NCBI GenBank assembly: GCA_026399875.1
Contig: JAPLQF010000033.1
Coordinates: 1 to 64,000, forward strand
Reading direction: 5' to 3'
Length of the DNA stretch: 64,000 nucleotides
Origin: Burkholderiales bacterium
GTDB lineage: Bacteria; Pseudomonadota; Gammaproteobacteria; Burkholderiales; Burkholderiaceae_E
The notes under the pieces were generated by a model, which saw nothing but the letters and a program-made list of their open reading frames with translations, was not told the DNA's origin and made no database searches. The stretch's first letter is position 1; the number at the start of each line of letters is the position of its first letter. Positions 27,271-34,793 of the stretch are shown here, in pieces. Made by a program: the position numbers and the translations under genes.

Positions 27271-28413
27271 TCAGAACAGATGGCGCAAGCCGAACGCGAC
27301 TCGCTGTGCGCTGCCATAGACATAAGGACTGGTCGAGGCCCCCGAGACGGCGTATTTGATATTGGTCTCGTTGCCCAGGGCCAGATAGACGTCGGTGCGT
27401 CGGGTCAGCGGATGGTCGTAGGTAATGCCCAAGAGGTTCGGCGACTTGAGGTCGGTGTCGCTTCTCGGATTCTTGTAGGCATAGTTGCCATAGAGCACGC
27501 CACTGCCAAGGCCGATGCGACCGCTCAGGATGATGAAGTCGGTTGTCACTTTGAGGTCGGAGATCGAGCCGCTCGGGTTGTCGTCGGTCGTATTGGTCAC
27601 GCCGCTGCCGAGGTTGGACACCAGGTAGCTCAGGCCGATCTGACCGGTCCTGCTGAATCGGTAGGCCGCGCCTGCGCCCCATTCGACGCGATTCGAAAAC
27701 AGCGCGCTGCCCGACTTGTCAGCGCCATAGTTCATGTATCCGCCGCCAAGCGAGAAGTCGCCCTGGTCCCAGCGTGCGCCCACACCCCTTGAGTCGCCCT
27801 TGCCCTGAGGATAGGAAGTGGCGCCGGTATCGGCGGGGGCGGCCAGGTCACCGCTGAAGGCATACATCACCTGCACGGTCAGGCCACGGAAGGCCGGGGT
27901 CTGATAGAGCAGGACATTGTCCAGCCGGTTGTTGAAGAATTGCGACAGGTGGTCGTAGTAGCGATAGCCGGTTGCGTCGAGATTGGCCAGTCCGCTAAAG
28001 AGCGGGACGTATTGACGACCCGCCGTCAGACGCCCCCACTGGCTGTCCAGGCCTACCCACGATTGCGCGTTCCAGAACTTGAGGCTGCTGATGGCCTGGT
28101 CCGCCGGATTCCCAGGACGCGCCCGGCCGCCGGTGCTCTCGCCGGTATCGGCATCAAATCGGGTCTCGAACGCGAAGATCACTTTCAGGCCGCCACCCAG
28201 ATCCTCCGAGCCTCGGATGCCGAAGCGTGAGCCGTTGGAGACGCCGTTGACCACGCGCCATCCTGACAAGCCGCGCTGCTCGTTGGCGGCATTTTTTGTC
28301 GGGTTCGACCACTCGAGCGCCTGATCGACCAGCCCGTATGCCGTGATTGACGATTGAGCATGCACTGGGGCGGCAATCAGGCTCGAGACGATGATTGCAA
28401 GCGATATGCGCAT
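27271..28413 (-). CDS. Gram-negative porin (OmpC-like), second of a tandem pair
   Basis: This 380-residue porin has a signal peptide (RISLAIIVSSLIAAPVHA, mature QSSITAYGLVDQALEW), the motif SRFGIRGSEDLGGGLKVIF and a C-terminal GLRHLF. It aligns along its whole length with the porin at 25992-27155, including WSN near the N terminus and RVEWGAGAA in the barrel. It starts 48 bp after trmB ends on the same strand. It could be read from a trmB-side promoter or have its own in that gap; I saw no clear promoter or terminator there. Confidence 0.94.
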   Translation of the reverse strand: MRISLAIIVSSLIAAPVHAQSSITAYGLVDQALEWSNPTKNAANEQRGLSGWRVVNGVSNGSRFGIRGSEDLGGGLKVIFAFETRFDADTGESTGGRARPGNPADQAISSLKFWNAQSWVGLDSQWGRLTAGRQYVPLFSGLANLDATGYRYYDHLSQFFNNRLDNVLLYQTPAFRGLTVQVMYAFSGDLAAPADTGATSYPQGKGDSRGVGARWDQGDFSLGGGYMNYGADKSGSALFSNRVEWGAGAAYRFSRTGQIGLSYLVSNLGSGVTNTTDDNPSGSISDLKVTTDFIILSGRIGLGSGVLYGNYAYKNPRSDTDLKSPNLLGITYDHPLTRRTDVYLALGNETNIKYAVSGASTSPYVYGSAQRVAFGLRHLF

Positions 28414-28461
28414 AGGTGCTTCGTCGGCAGGGATGCCGGCGGTCAGGGGGATTGTCGTGAA

Positions 28462-29214
28462 CTATCCGGCAGCCGCAAGCGACTCGTCTGCTTTGCGACG
28501 CCGGAACATCAGATCAAACACGCCATGCCCCAGCCGCAGGCCGCGCTGCTCGAACTTGGTGAGCGGGCGCCACTCGGGGCGCGGCGCAAAACCGTTGGCC
28601 TGATTGACCAGCAGCGGCTCGCCCGACAGGACCTCCAGCATCTGCTGCGCGTAGGGCTCCCAGTCGGTCGCACAGTGCAGATAGCCCCCTGGTGCAATGC
28701 GTGTTGCCAGATGAGCGATGAAGGGCGGCTGGATCAGTCTGCGCTTGTGATGCCTGAGTTTGGGCCAGGGATCAGGAAAGTAGATGTGTACCCCTGCCAA
28801 CGAGGCCTCTGCAATCCGCTGCTTCAGGACTTCCACCGCATCGGTCTGAATGATGCGCACGTTGGTCAGTGCATCGTCCTCGATGTGGCGCAGCAGACTG
28901 CCCACGCCAGGCGTATAGACCTCGACGCCCAGAAAGTCGGTGTCGGGGCGCGCGGCCGCAATCGCTGCAGTGGTGTGACCCATGCCGAAGCCGATCTCGA
29001 GCACCACCGGCGCCTGGCGTGCGAAGAGGGCACCGAAATCGATCGGGCTATCGCCCGGCGTCACGCCGTATTGCGGCAGCAGCCGTTCATGGGCATTGCG
29101 CTGGGCGTCCGAGAGATGGCCGCGCCGCATCACGAAGCTGCGGATATGGCCATGAATGGGCTTGTCCTGGACCGCCACGATGGTCGGTACCGGCTGATCG
29201 TTCGAAATGCTCAT
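28462..29214 (-). CDS. trmB: tRNA (guanine-N7-)-methyltransferase
   Basis: This enzyme methylates G46 of tRNAs using SAM (250 residues). The SAM motif [14 protein letters not shown] and the signature [15 protein letters not shown] with the catalytic and tRNA-contacting residues are intact, as is [12 protein letters not shown] after the first motif. The N-terminal extension ([18 protein letters not shown]) is typical of betaproteobacterial TrmB. It follows thiG by 50 bp on the same strand. Confidence 0.96.
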   Translation of the reverse strand: MSISNDQPVPTIVAVQDKPIHGHIRSFVMRRGHLSDAQRNAHERLLPQYGVTPGDSPIDFGALFARQAPVVLEIGFGMGHTTAAIAAARPDTDFLGVEVYTPGVGSLLRHIEDDALTNVRIIQTDAVEVLKQRIAEASLAGVHIYFPDPWPKLRHHKRRLIQPPFIAHLATRIAPGGYLHCATDWEPYAQQMLEVLSGEPLLVNQANGFAPRPEWRPLTKFEQRGLRLGHGVFDLMFRRRKADESLAAAG

Positions 29215-29264
29215 CGGTACGCGGGTTGCCTCACATCAGGCCGCTGGGATCGATCTGAGCTTGC

Positions 29265-30104
29265 TCAGGTCGATCCGATGATGCCGCCGGTGGGCGACGA
29301 CGGACTCGCGCTGTAAAGCTTGCGCGGCATGCGGCCGGCAAGGAATGCGTCGCGCCCGGCTTCGACCGCCTTGCGCATCGCGCCGGCCATCAGGATCGGG
29401 TCGCGGGCGGCCGCCACCGCGGTGTTCATCAGCACGCCGGCACAACCGAGTTCCATCGCAATCGCAGCATCCGACGCCGTGCCCACGCCGGCATCGACGA
29501 TCACCGGCACCTTGGCCTTCTCGAGGATCAGCTGCAGATTCCAGGGATTGAGGATGCCCATGCCCGAACCGATGAGCGAGGCCAGCGGCATGACCGCCAC
29601 ACAGCCGATCGACTCGAGCACCCGTGCCTGGATCGGGTCGTCGCTGCAATAGACCATCACCTCGAAGCCTTCGCGCACCAGGGTCTCGGCGGCTTTCAGG
29701 GTCTCGGGCATATTCGGATAGAGGTTGTGCGGATCGCCCAGCACCTCGAGTTTGACCAGGGTGTGATCATCGAGGAGCTCGCGCGCCAGTCGCAGGGTGC
29801 GCACCGCATCGTCGGCGCTGTAGCAGCCTGCGGTATTGGGCAGCAGCGTGAATTGCGAGGCCGGCACGGTCTCGAGCAGGCTCGGTTCACCGGCGTTCTG
29901 GCCGATATTGGTGCGCCGAATCGCGACTGTGATGATCTCGGCGCCGCTGGCATCGATCGCCAATCGGGTCTGCTCGAAATCCCGGTATTTGCCGGTGCCC
30001 AGCAGCAGCCGCGACGAGAAGCGACGGGTCCCGATCATCAGGGGATCGCCGGCATCGGAAGGACGGGCGGGAACAGGTGCAGAAACAGGTGCAGAGTCGG
30101 TCAC
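29265..30104 (-). CDS. thiG: Thiazole synthase
   Basis: ThiG builds the thiamine thiazole phosphate from deoxyxylulose phosphate, dehydroglycine and the ThiS thiocarboxylate. The 279 residues include [28 protein letters not shown], the Schiff-base lysine region [18 protein letters not shown] and [18 protein letters not shown]. An extra 20-residue Pro/Ala-rich N terminus precedes the core (start at MIGTRRF is possible). It is separated from thiS by a lipoprotein gene on the same strand. No TPP riboswitch was seen upstream. Confidence 0.96.
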   Translation of the reverse strand: MTDSAPVSAPVPARPSDAGDPLMIGTRRFSSRLLLGTGKYRDFEQTRLAIDASGAEIITVAIRRTNIGQNAGEPSLLETVPASQFTLLPNTAGCYSADDAVRTLRLARELLDDHTLVKLEVLGDPHNLYPNMPETLKAAETLVREGFEVMVYCSDDPIQARVLESIGCVAVMPLASLIGSGMGILNPWNLQLILEKAKVPVIVDAGVGTASDAAIAMELGCAGVLMNTAVAAARDPILMAGAMRKAVEAGRDAFLAGRMPRKLYSASPSSPTGGIIGST

Positions 30105-30147
30105 GTCAGTGCGGCCTTAAAGGATCGTTGGCCATTCTAGTCGCTGA

Positions 30148-30612
30148 TCAGCGGTTCGACGCCGCGCCCGGCATGGCCAGCTCGCCCTTGCGGCTGAATG
30201 AGGCGCCACCGAAGAGCGGGCCTGACAAGCGCCCTTTGACTTGGTAATCAAGCGTCGCCGGCATGCCGCCTGACAGGCCAATAGCCTGTCTGATCAGGGC
30301 GGTGAATGGCACCGTGACCGGAATCTCCACGATGGTCTCGCCGAATCGGGGCACATCACCGCCGGAGTTGCTCACGCCGCTCGCCACCCGACTGCCGCGA
30401 ACGTCGAGCTCGACATAGAGGCCATCGAAATTGATCGGCTGGTCGTTGGGGTTCTGCACCCGCAGTTTCACCAGGAACCGGGCTTCCATGGCGTCACTGC
30501 GCATCGGCTCCAGACCGACCACATCCACGTTGATCGGCTCCTTCAGCGCCGGCCCGACACAGGCCGACACAAGCATGACCAGGCAGGCCAACAGGATCTT
30601 CGACAGTTTCAT
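30148..30612 (-). CDS. LEA type 2 (WHy-like) family lipoprotein
   Basis: The ATG at 30612 has GGAG nine bases upstream and opens a lipoprotein signal (LACLVMLVSAC, lipobox VSAC), giving 154 residues. The mature part fits a single LEA_2/WHy beta-sandwich: RFLVKLRVQNPNDQPINFDG, YVELDVRGSRVASGVSN and an edge strand VEIPVTVPF. Such proteins are envelope-associated and of unclear bacterial role. It lies between thiS and thiG in the same direction, which is unusual for an operon of thiamine genes. Confidence 0.83.
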   Translation of the reverse strand: MKLSKILLACLVMLVSACVGPALKEPINVDVVGLEPMRSDAMEARFLVKLRVQNPNDQPINFDGLYVELDVRGSRVASGVSNSGGDVPRFGETIVEIPVTVPFTALIRQAIGLSGGMPATLDYQVKGRLSGPLFGGASFSRKGELAMPGAASNR

Positions 30613-30710
30613 GTTTGAACACTCCAATAGACTGCAATGAGGATTGGCGCGGGCGCCCTGAGCCTGACGCAACGCTGGCTGCGATCGGTTGCTGACGGCC
30701 TGCTGCCGAA

Positions 30711-30911
30711 TCAGCCCCCGCCGACAGCCACCACGATTTCGAGCCTGTCGCCATCGCTCAGACAGGACGTGGCATGCAGCGACTTCGGCACAATCTCGCC
30801 GTTGCGCTCGACCGCGACCCGCTTGCCCGCCAGGCTCAGCTGGGTAAGCAGATCAGCGACGCTGGTGCCTGCCGAGACTGCGAGCGGTTTGCCGTTGACA
30901 ATGACTTGCAT
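30711..30911 (-). CDS. thiS: Sulfur carrier protein ThiS
   Basis: This 66-residue ubiquitin-like sulfur carrier ends in VGGG, giving the C-terminal Gly-Gly that is adenylated and thiocarboxylated. [10 protein letters not shown] and [13 protein letters not shown] are the family's first and last strands. Together with ThiG it supplies sulfur for the thiazole ring. It is the first gene of the minus-strand run thiS, lipoprotein, thiG, trmB. Confidence 0.95.
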   Translation of the reverse strand: MQVIVNGKPLAVSAGTSVADLLTQLSLAGKRVAVERNGEIVPKSLHATSCLSDGDRLEIVVAVGGG

Positions 30912-30989
30912 GGCCCGATTCTAACCAGCGTTGCGCTCGAGCGGTTTCAGGGACTGGTGGATGTGGCAGTCTGTGCCGGGGCCGGCGAG

Positions 30990-30995
30990 TACAAT
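30990..30995 (+). promoter_or_regulatory. Possible -10 element for folE (TACAAT)
   Basis: TACAAT lies 86 bp upstream of the folE start in the gap between thiS and folE. No good -35 was found at the right distance, so this is a weak call. Confidence 0.25.
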
Positions 30996-31080
30996 TTGTG
31001 ACCTGTTGCCTGGAGCGCCATGCCGACAGGTGCTGCGCCGATCGGTCGGTTCAGACACAGCGCGTCAAGGAGACTTCAGC

Positions 31081-31800
31081 TTGAAACCCATTCTATCGGC
31101 AACGCCCGACGGTCTTATCCCCGAAAAGCCGGTCTCCCAGCTCATCCGGGAGCGTTTGCAGCAGGCCGGAAAACGTTTCCATGCCAATGACAATATCGCT
31201 GACTTCATCCATGGCGACGCCGAGCGGGCGGCGCTCGAGGTCGAGGTGACCGCGCGAATCGAGGCGGTGCTCAGCAGTCTCGTGATTGATACCGATGGCG
31301 ATCACAACAGTCGTGGTACCGCGAATCGAGTGGCTCGCATGTACCTCGGGGAGGTCTTCAAGGGCCGCTATCACGCGATGCCCCGGGTCACCGAATTTCC
31401 CAACGCCGAGCTCCTCAGTGAACTGATGATCATCGGGCCGATGACGGTGCGCAGCGCCTGCTCCCACCACATGGTGCCGATCCTTGGGCGCTTGTGGGTC
31501 GGCGTGATGCCCTCCGAAGGTTCCCAGCTGATCGGTCTGTCAAAGTACGCCCGCATTGCCGACTGGATCATGAGCCGCCCGCAGATCCAGGAAGAAGCGG
31601 TCATGCAGCTGGCGGATCTGCTTGAGGCGCGGCTCAAGCCTGCAGGGCTCGCACTGGTGCTCGAGGCCGATCACTTCTGCATGCAGTGGCGTGGTGTCAA
31701 GGACGCCGAGCCGCATATGACCAACAGCATCATGCGCGGCGATTTTCTCAAGAACCCCGAGCTGCGCCGTGAGTTCCTTCAACTGATCAAACTGGGTTGA
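31081..31800 (+). CDS. folE: GTP cyclohydrolase I
   Basis: This enzyme makes dihydroneopterin triphosphate from GTP, the first step of folate synthesis. The start is taken as TTG at 31081 because AAGGAG lies eight bases upstream; the only in-frame ATG, at 30931, would add a 50-residue leader with no family match. This gives 239 residues. Zn-binding and catalytic parts are present: MTVRSACSHHMVPILGR and EADHFCMQWRGV, with DGDHNSRGTANRVARMY upstream. The tRNA-Gly gene follows 43 bp later. Confidence 0.94.
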   Translation: MKPILSATPDGLIPEKPVSQLIRERLQQAGKRFHANDNIADFIHGDAERAALEVEVTARIEAVLSSLVIDTDGDHNSRGTANRVARMYLGEVFKGRYHAMPRVTEFPNAELLSELMIIGPMTVRSACSHHMVPILGRLWVGVMPSEGSQLIGLSKYARIADWIMSRPQIQEEAVMQLADLLEARLKPAGLALVLEADHFCMQWRGVKDAEPHMTNSIMRGDFLKNPELRREFLQLIKLG

Positions 31801-31843
31801 ATCGCTGACGGCATGGGTCTTTTGTTAGACTCCGACAGCGGTC

Positions 31844-31917
31844 GCGGGTGTAGTTCAATGGTAGAACGGCGGCTTCCCAAGCCTCAGGCACGGGTTCGAT
31901 TCCCGTCACCCGCTCCA
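31844..31917 (+). tRNA. tRNA-Gly (anticodon CCC), CCA encoded
   Basis: The 74-base sequence folds as a cloverleaf: acceptor GCGGGTG with CACCCGC, D stem GTTC with GAAC, T stem ACGGG with CCCGT, discriminator T and encoded CCA. The anticodon loop TTCCCAA gives CCC, reading GGG codons. The anticodon stem GCGGC/GCCTC has one C-U mismatch (positions 28 and 42); E. coli tRNA-Gly(CCC) is fully paired there. Confidence 0.96.
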
Positions 31918-31927
31918 GCATCAGTCT

Positions 31928-32860
31928 TCAGTCGAGGTCGAGGTCGAGCAGCCCTCGCACATGCGCTTCCACGCAACGCCCGAGCGCCGGCAGGTTGTAG
32001 CCGCCCTCGAGCATCGACACGATGCGTCCTTCACACAGCTCATCGGCCAGATCGGCGAGCTGGCGGGTGACCCAGGCGTAATCGGCGTCGACCCAGCCGA
32101 GCTGGCTGATGTCGTCATCGCGATGCGCATCGAAGCCTGCCGAGATGAACAGCATCTGGGGTTTGAAGTCACGCAGCGCCGGCAGCCAGGCATCGGCCAC
32201 CGCGTCGCGCAGCGCCTGCCCACCGGAGTAGGGCGCAAGTGGCACATTGAGCATGTTCTGGCCGAGTGCCTGCTCGCCGCTGTAGGGATACAGCTGCGAC
32301 TGAAAGGTCGAGACCATCAGGACTCGCTGGTCACCGGCCAGGATGTGCTCACTGCCATTGCCGTGATGAACATCGAAATCGATCAGGGCAACGCGTTGCA
32401 TGCCGAGCTCGTCGAGGGCATGGCGGATGCCGACTGTCACGTTGTTGAAAAAGCAAAAGCCCATCGCGCTGCCGCGCTCGGCATGGTGACCGGGTGGGCG
32501 CACATTGCAGAAGGCACGCCTGAATTTGCCTTGCCCGACCAGTTCAGCGGCCAGCACCGCGGCACCGGCCGCATGCATCGCGGCATCGACCGTCTGCGGA
32601 TTCATCGCAGTATCGGGGTCGAGCTGCCGATAGCCTGTCTCGGGAGACAGGGCGATCAGTTGCTCGACATAGCTGCGGTCATGAGCGCGGACAAGCTGCT
32701 CGATGGTGGCCGACGGCGCCTCGAAGCTTTCCATGACATCGAGCAGACCCCGCATCAGCAGCCGATCGGCGATGACCGACACGCGCTGCGGGCATTCAGG
32801 ATGGCCTGCGCCCATCTCGTGGCGCATCGAGCTGGCGTGTGAGATGTAGGCTGTCTTCAC
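31928..32860 (-). CDS. Histone deacetylase family protein (acetylpolyamine/acetoin-type amidohydrolase)
   Basis: This is a Zn-dependent deacetylase of the arginase/deacetylase fold (310 residues). Catalytic and metal-binding blocks are intact: NVRPPGHHAERGSAMGFCFFNN (His-His pair), LIDFDVHHGNGSEH (Asp and His ligands), SAGFDAHRDD and EGGYN. It has no signal peptide, so it is cytoplasmic. Bacterial members deacetylate polyamines or lysine residues; which one applies here cannot be seen. It is convergent with the tRNA gene and 10 bp from it. Confidence 0.93.
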   Translation of the reverse strand: MKTAYISHASSMRHEMGAGHPECPQRVSVIADRLLMRGLLDVMESFEAPSATIEQLVRAHDRSYVEQLIALSPETGYRQLDPDTAMNPQTVDAAMHAAGAAVLAAELVGQGKFRRAFCNVRPPGHHAERGSAMGFCFFNNVTVGIRHALDELGMQRVALIDFDVHHGNGSEHILAGDQRVLMVSTFQSQLYPYSGEQALGQNMLNVPLAPYSGGQALRDAVADAWLPALRDFKPQMLFISAGFDAHRDDDISQLGWVDADYAWVTRQLADLADELCEGRIVSMLEGGYNLPALGRCVEAHVRGLLDLDLD

Positions 32861-32932
32861 TGATCGATCCCGGCTGGAAACCCTTGAATGACAGGGGCTG
32901 AAAGCCGCCAGCTGCTGCGGGCCGCTCGATGC

Positions 32933-33319
32933 TCAGGGTCGGGCGAGCTTCCAGAGATTGTTGAAGCCGTCGCCAGTGCGGTCGCCCGGCTTGGCGTCTT
33001 TCGACCAGTAATAGAGCGGCTGTCCTTTGAAGACCCATTGGCGGGTCGAATCATCGCGAGTCAGGATGGTCCAGTCGCCGACCGGCTTGGCGTCGGGCGT
33101 GGCCATCAGCGGCGGCCAGTTGGTCGCACAAGGACCGAGGCAAGCGCTCTTGCCGGTGCCCGCGACATCACGGTCGAAGGTATAGAGCGTCATGCCGCCT
33201 GGGCCGACCAGCACACCATTTGAGACCATGGCCGGCGGACGGGTGGTCATCATGCTGGAGAGCGAACTGCAGGCTGTCAGGCCAAGGGCGAATGCCAGAA
33301 AAATCAGTTTGCGGACCAT
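32933..33319 (-). CDS. Secreted-repeat (Lipoprotein_15/COG4315) family lipoprotein
   Basis: This 128-residue lipoprotein has the signal LIFLAFALGLTAC (lipobox LTAC) and two copies of the family repeat: MTLYTFDRDVAGTGKSACLG with CATNWPPL, and WVFKGQPLYYWSKDAKPGD. GAGGTG lies upstream of the ATG. The family is widespread and of unknown function. It precedes the deacetylase gene by 72 bp on the same strand. Confidence 0.9.
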   Translation of the reverse strand: MVRKLIFLAFALGLTACSSLSSMMTTRPPAMVSNGVLVGPGGMTLYTFDRDVAGTGKSACLGPCATNWPPLMATPDAKPVGDWTILTRDDSTRQWVFKGQPLYYWSKDAKPGDRTGDGFNNLWKLARP

Positions 33320-33521
33320 GATGCTTCACCTCTTGTTGTGCAACGCAGGTTGTTCGAAGGTCAGCGTCGCTTGGACGACTTGACAGAGTTTAGCCTGCCA
33401 AGAGGTCAGATCCCCTGAGCACGGTCATTGTTCGGGCTCGCGACGCACGGCAATTCCAAGTGGCTCAAGTTATGAGCTACTGCCATGGCATCATCGTTGG
33501 ATCCCCGGGGTGTGACGACGC

Positions 33522-34793
33522 GTGAAATTCATCCACTGTTCCGATCTGCATATCGACAGTCCGCTCGACGGGCTCGAGCGCTACCCTGGTGCACCGGTTG
33601 CTGAGCTGCGCGGTGCAACCCGTCAGGCGCTGGTCAATCTTGTCGACCTGGCCGTCAGCCGACGGGTCGATTTCCTTGTCATCGCCGGTGACATCTTCGA
33701 TGGCGACTGGCGCGACATGAACACCGGTCTGTTCTTCAATTCCCAGATGCGGGTTCTTGAGCGCGCCGGCATCAGTGTCTATCTTAAACGGGGCAACCAC
33801 GATGCTGCCAGTGAGGTGACACGCGCGCTGACGCTTCCCGACAATGTCCATGTCTTTGATGCCGATAAGCCACAGACCATCCGGCGCGATGACCTTCGAG
33901 TCGCGCTGCATGGCCGCAGCTTTTCCGACCGTGCCACGCCGAACGATCTGGCTGCCACCTATCCCGACCCGGTACCCGGCTTTTTCAACATCGGCGTTCT
34001 GCACACCAGCCTGGCGGGCTATGCGGCGCACGATCCTTACGCGCCCACCTCGCTCGACATCCTCCGATCGCGTGGCTACGACTACTGGGCGCTCGGGCAT
34101 GTCCATGCGCGTGAGGTGTTGCAGGCCGAGTACCCGCGCATCATCTATTGCGGCAATCCGCAAGGCAGGCACGCCGGCGAAACCGGTGCCAAGGGCTGCG
34201 AGCTGGTCAGCGTCGAGGGCGGCGATCTTCAGTCCGAATCGATGGCGCTCGATGTGGTGCGATGGGCAGTCATCGATCTGCCGATCGACGGGTTCACCGA
34301 CATGGCTCAATGGCGTCGATCTGCCCAGGCGCTGATGCGCCAGGCCCATGATGCCGCGGCCGGGCGGCTCTCGGCGTGGCGTTTGCAGATCGTCGGCACC
34401 GGGTCATTGCATGAGCCGCTCGCCGGCCGCATCGACGATGTCGGTGCCGATCTGCGCCAACTGGCCGATGCCGCCTCGGGAGGCTTGGCCTGGGTCGAGA
34501 AAATCCGGGTGCGCAGTCGGGCGTCGACCCGGTCTTTTCTCGGGTCGCCTGTCGTGATGTCCGATGACGATCCTCTGTTGGCCTGCCTGCGTCTGAGTCA
34601 GTCGCTTCAGTCCGAGACGCAGGGCCTCAAGACCTTTGCCCAGGATGCGCTCAATGATGTCCTTGTTCGATTGCCTTCGAGCCTGCGGATCGGCCCGCAG
34701 TCGATCGGATTCGACGACGCCGACATGCTTGCAGCGCTGATTCGGGAGGCCGAAGCCATGCTGCTCGATCGACTCGGCGACGGCGCCTCATGA
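33522..34793 (+). CDS. SbcD/YhaO-like DNA repair nuclease (metallophosphoesterase)
   Basis: This 423-residue protein is a calcineurin-like metallophosphoesterase of the SbcD/Mre11 group. It starts at GTG 33522. The phosphoesterase motifs are in order: DLHIDSPL, AGDIFDG, KRGNHD (GNHD), LHTS and ALGHVHARE (GHxH). The C-terminal region carries a capping and ATPase-binding part like YhaO. Its TGA overlaps the ATG of the large ATPase by four bases, so the two products are almost certainly made together as a nuclease-ATPase complex acting on DNA ends. Confidence 0.9.
   Translation: MKFIHCSDLHIDSPLDGLERYPGAPVAELRGATRQALVNLVDLAVSRRVDFLVIAGDIFDGDWRDMNTGLFFNSQMRVLERAGISVYLKRGNHDAASEVTRALTLPDNVHVFDADKPQTIRRDDLRVALHGRSFSDRATPNDLAATYPDPVPGFFNIGVLHTSLAGYAAHDPYAPTSLDILRSRGYDYWALGHVHAREVLQAEYPRIIYCGNPQGRHAGETGAKGCELVSVEGGDLQSESMALDVVRWAVIDLPIDGFTDMAQWRRSAQALMRQAHDAAAGRLSAWRLQIVGTGSLHEPLAGRIDDVGADLRQLADAASGGLAWVEKIRVRSRASTRSFLGSPVVMSDDDPLLACLRLSQSLQSETQGLKTFAQDALNDVLVRLPSSLRIGPQSIGFDDADMLAALIREAEAMLLDRLGDGAS

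Noticed and set aside
31797-31831. A promoter for the tRNA gene (TTGAAT and TAGACT)
   Set aside because: The spacing is about 23 bases, far from 17, and alternatives are poor matches, so I could not support it.
33380-33408. TTGACA as a -35 box for the nuclease-ATPase operon
   Set aside because: No -10 like sequence occurs 15-19 bases downstream.
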